Below, piece after piece: positions 5,681-5,743 of a stretch of DNA of 5,743 nt. The translations under genes were made by a program, and so were the position numbers. The notes beneath the pieces are model-generated. The model was not told where the DNA came from. It searched no databases and saw only the letters and a list, made by a program, of their open reading frames with translations. The stretch's first letter is position 1. Every line of letters begins with the position of its first letter. The DNA lies in the NCBI GenBank assembly GCA_964508755.1, contig CAZDUZ010000056.1:1-5743 (forward strand), written 5' to 3'. This stretch comes from CAZDUZ01 sp964508755. GTDB taxonomy: Bacteria > Patescibacteriota > Dojkabacteria > SC72 > JAFGCJ01.

Positions 5681-5743
5681 GGGAATTCATGAATATTTGA
5701 CCACACTAAACGTACGATATATTATTCAAATAAGTTGGTTATT

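Noticed and set aside
5629..5706. 26-residue N-terminal extension of the SUFU protein from a GTG at 5706
   Set aside because: It uses a GTG start with no ribosome binding site, has no SUFU motif, and overlaps promoter-like and palindromic sequence; kept only as an alternative.
1..5743. CRISPR arrays, tRNA or rRNA genes, insertion sequences
   Set aside because: I saw no regularly spaced direct repeats, no tRNA-like cloverleaf or rRNA segments, and no transposase or terminal inverted repeats.

Overview
This is a 5.7 kb AT-rich bacterial window. Genes face both ways and none has a convincing Shine-Dalgarno sequence. Two minus-strand genes have a -10-like hexamer only 7-8 bases before the ATG, which suggests leaderless transcripts. 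All complete genes end in TAA or TGA and read well in the standard bacterial code. A single-membrane-type sortase-like protein, a membrane polysaccharide synthase, little-studied proteins and an assembly gap together fit an uncultured, metagenome-assembled bacterium. A Patescibacteria/CPR-like host is my best guess from style alone. No marker gene in the window proves it.

Layout. Bases 1-225 (minus) hold the N-terminal part of an unrecognised gene that runs off the left edge. A divergent intergenic region (226-469) carries minus-strand promoter candidates. Bases 470-3583 (plus) form a tight operon-like block of four genes: a 46-residue single-helix membrane protein; a membrane-anchored sortase-fold protein that seems to lack the catalytic residues; a processive-type family 2 glycosyltransferase interrupted by a 100-N scaffold gap; and a membrane-anchored, extracytoplasmic protein resembling a GH26-type TIM-barrel glycoside hydrolase. 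A short convergent intergenic region (3584-3638) has a weak hairpin. Two minus-strand genes follow: a cytosolic HEYGH (HExxH) putative zinc metallopeptidase (3639-4787) and a suppressor-of-fused (SUFU) domain protein (4879-5628).

How they may work together. The plus block looks like a surface or exopolysaccharide module. The synthase would polymerise and export a glycan, the GH-like protein would trim or bind it outside the membrane, and the two small membrane proteins would be accessory or scaffold subunits. Two of these proteins look like degenerate enzymes (sortase without Cys/His, GH26-like without an evident nucleophile), so glycan binding or scaffolding is a real alternative to catalysis. 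In the minus pair, SUFU domains are known as immunity-type proteins in bacterial polymorphic toxin systems. Its neighbour is a putative HExxH peptidase, so an effector/antagonist pair is possible but unproven; each gene seems to have its own promoter.
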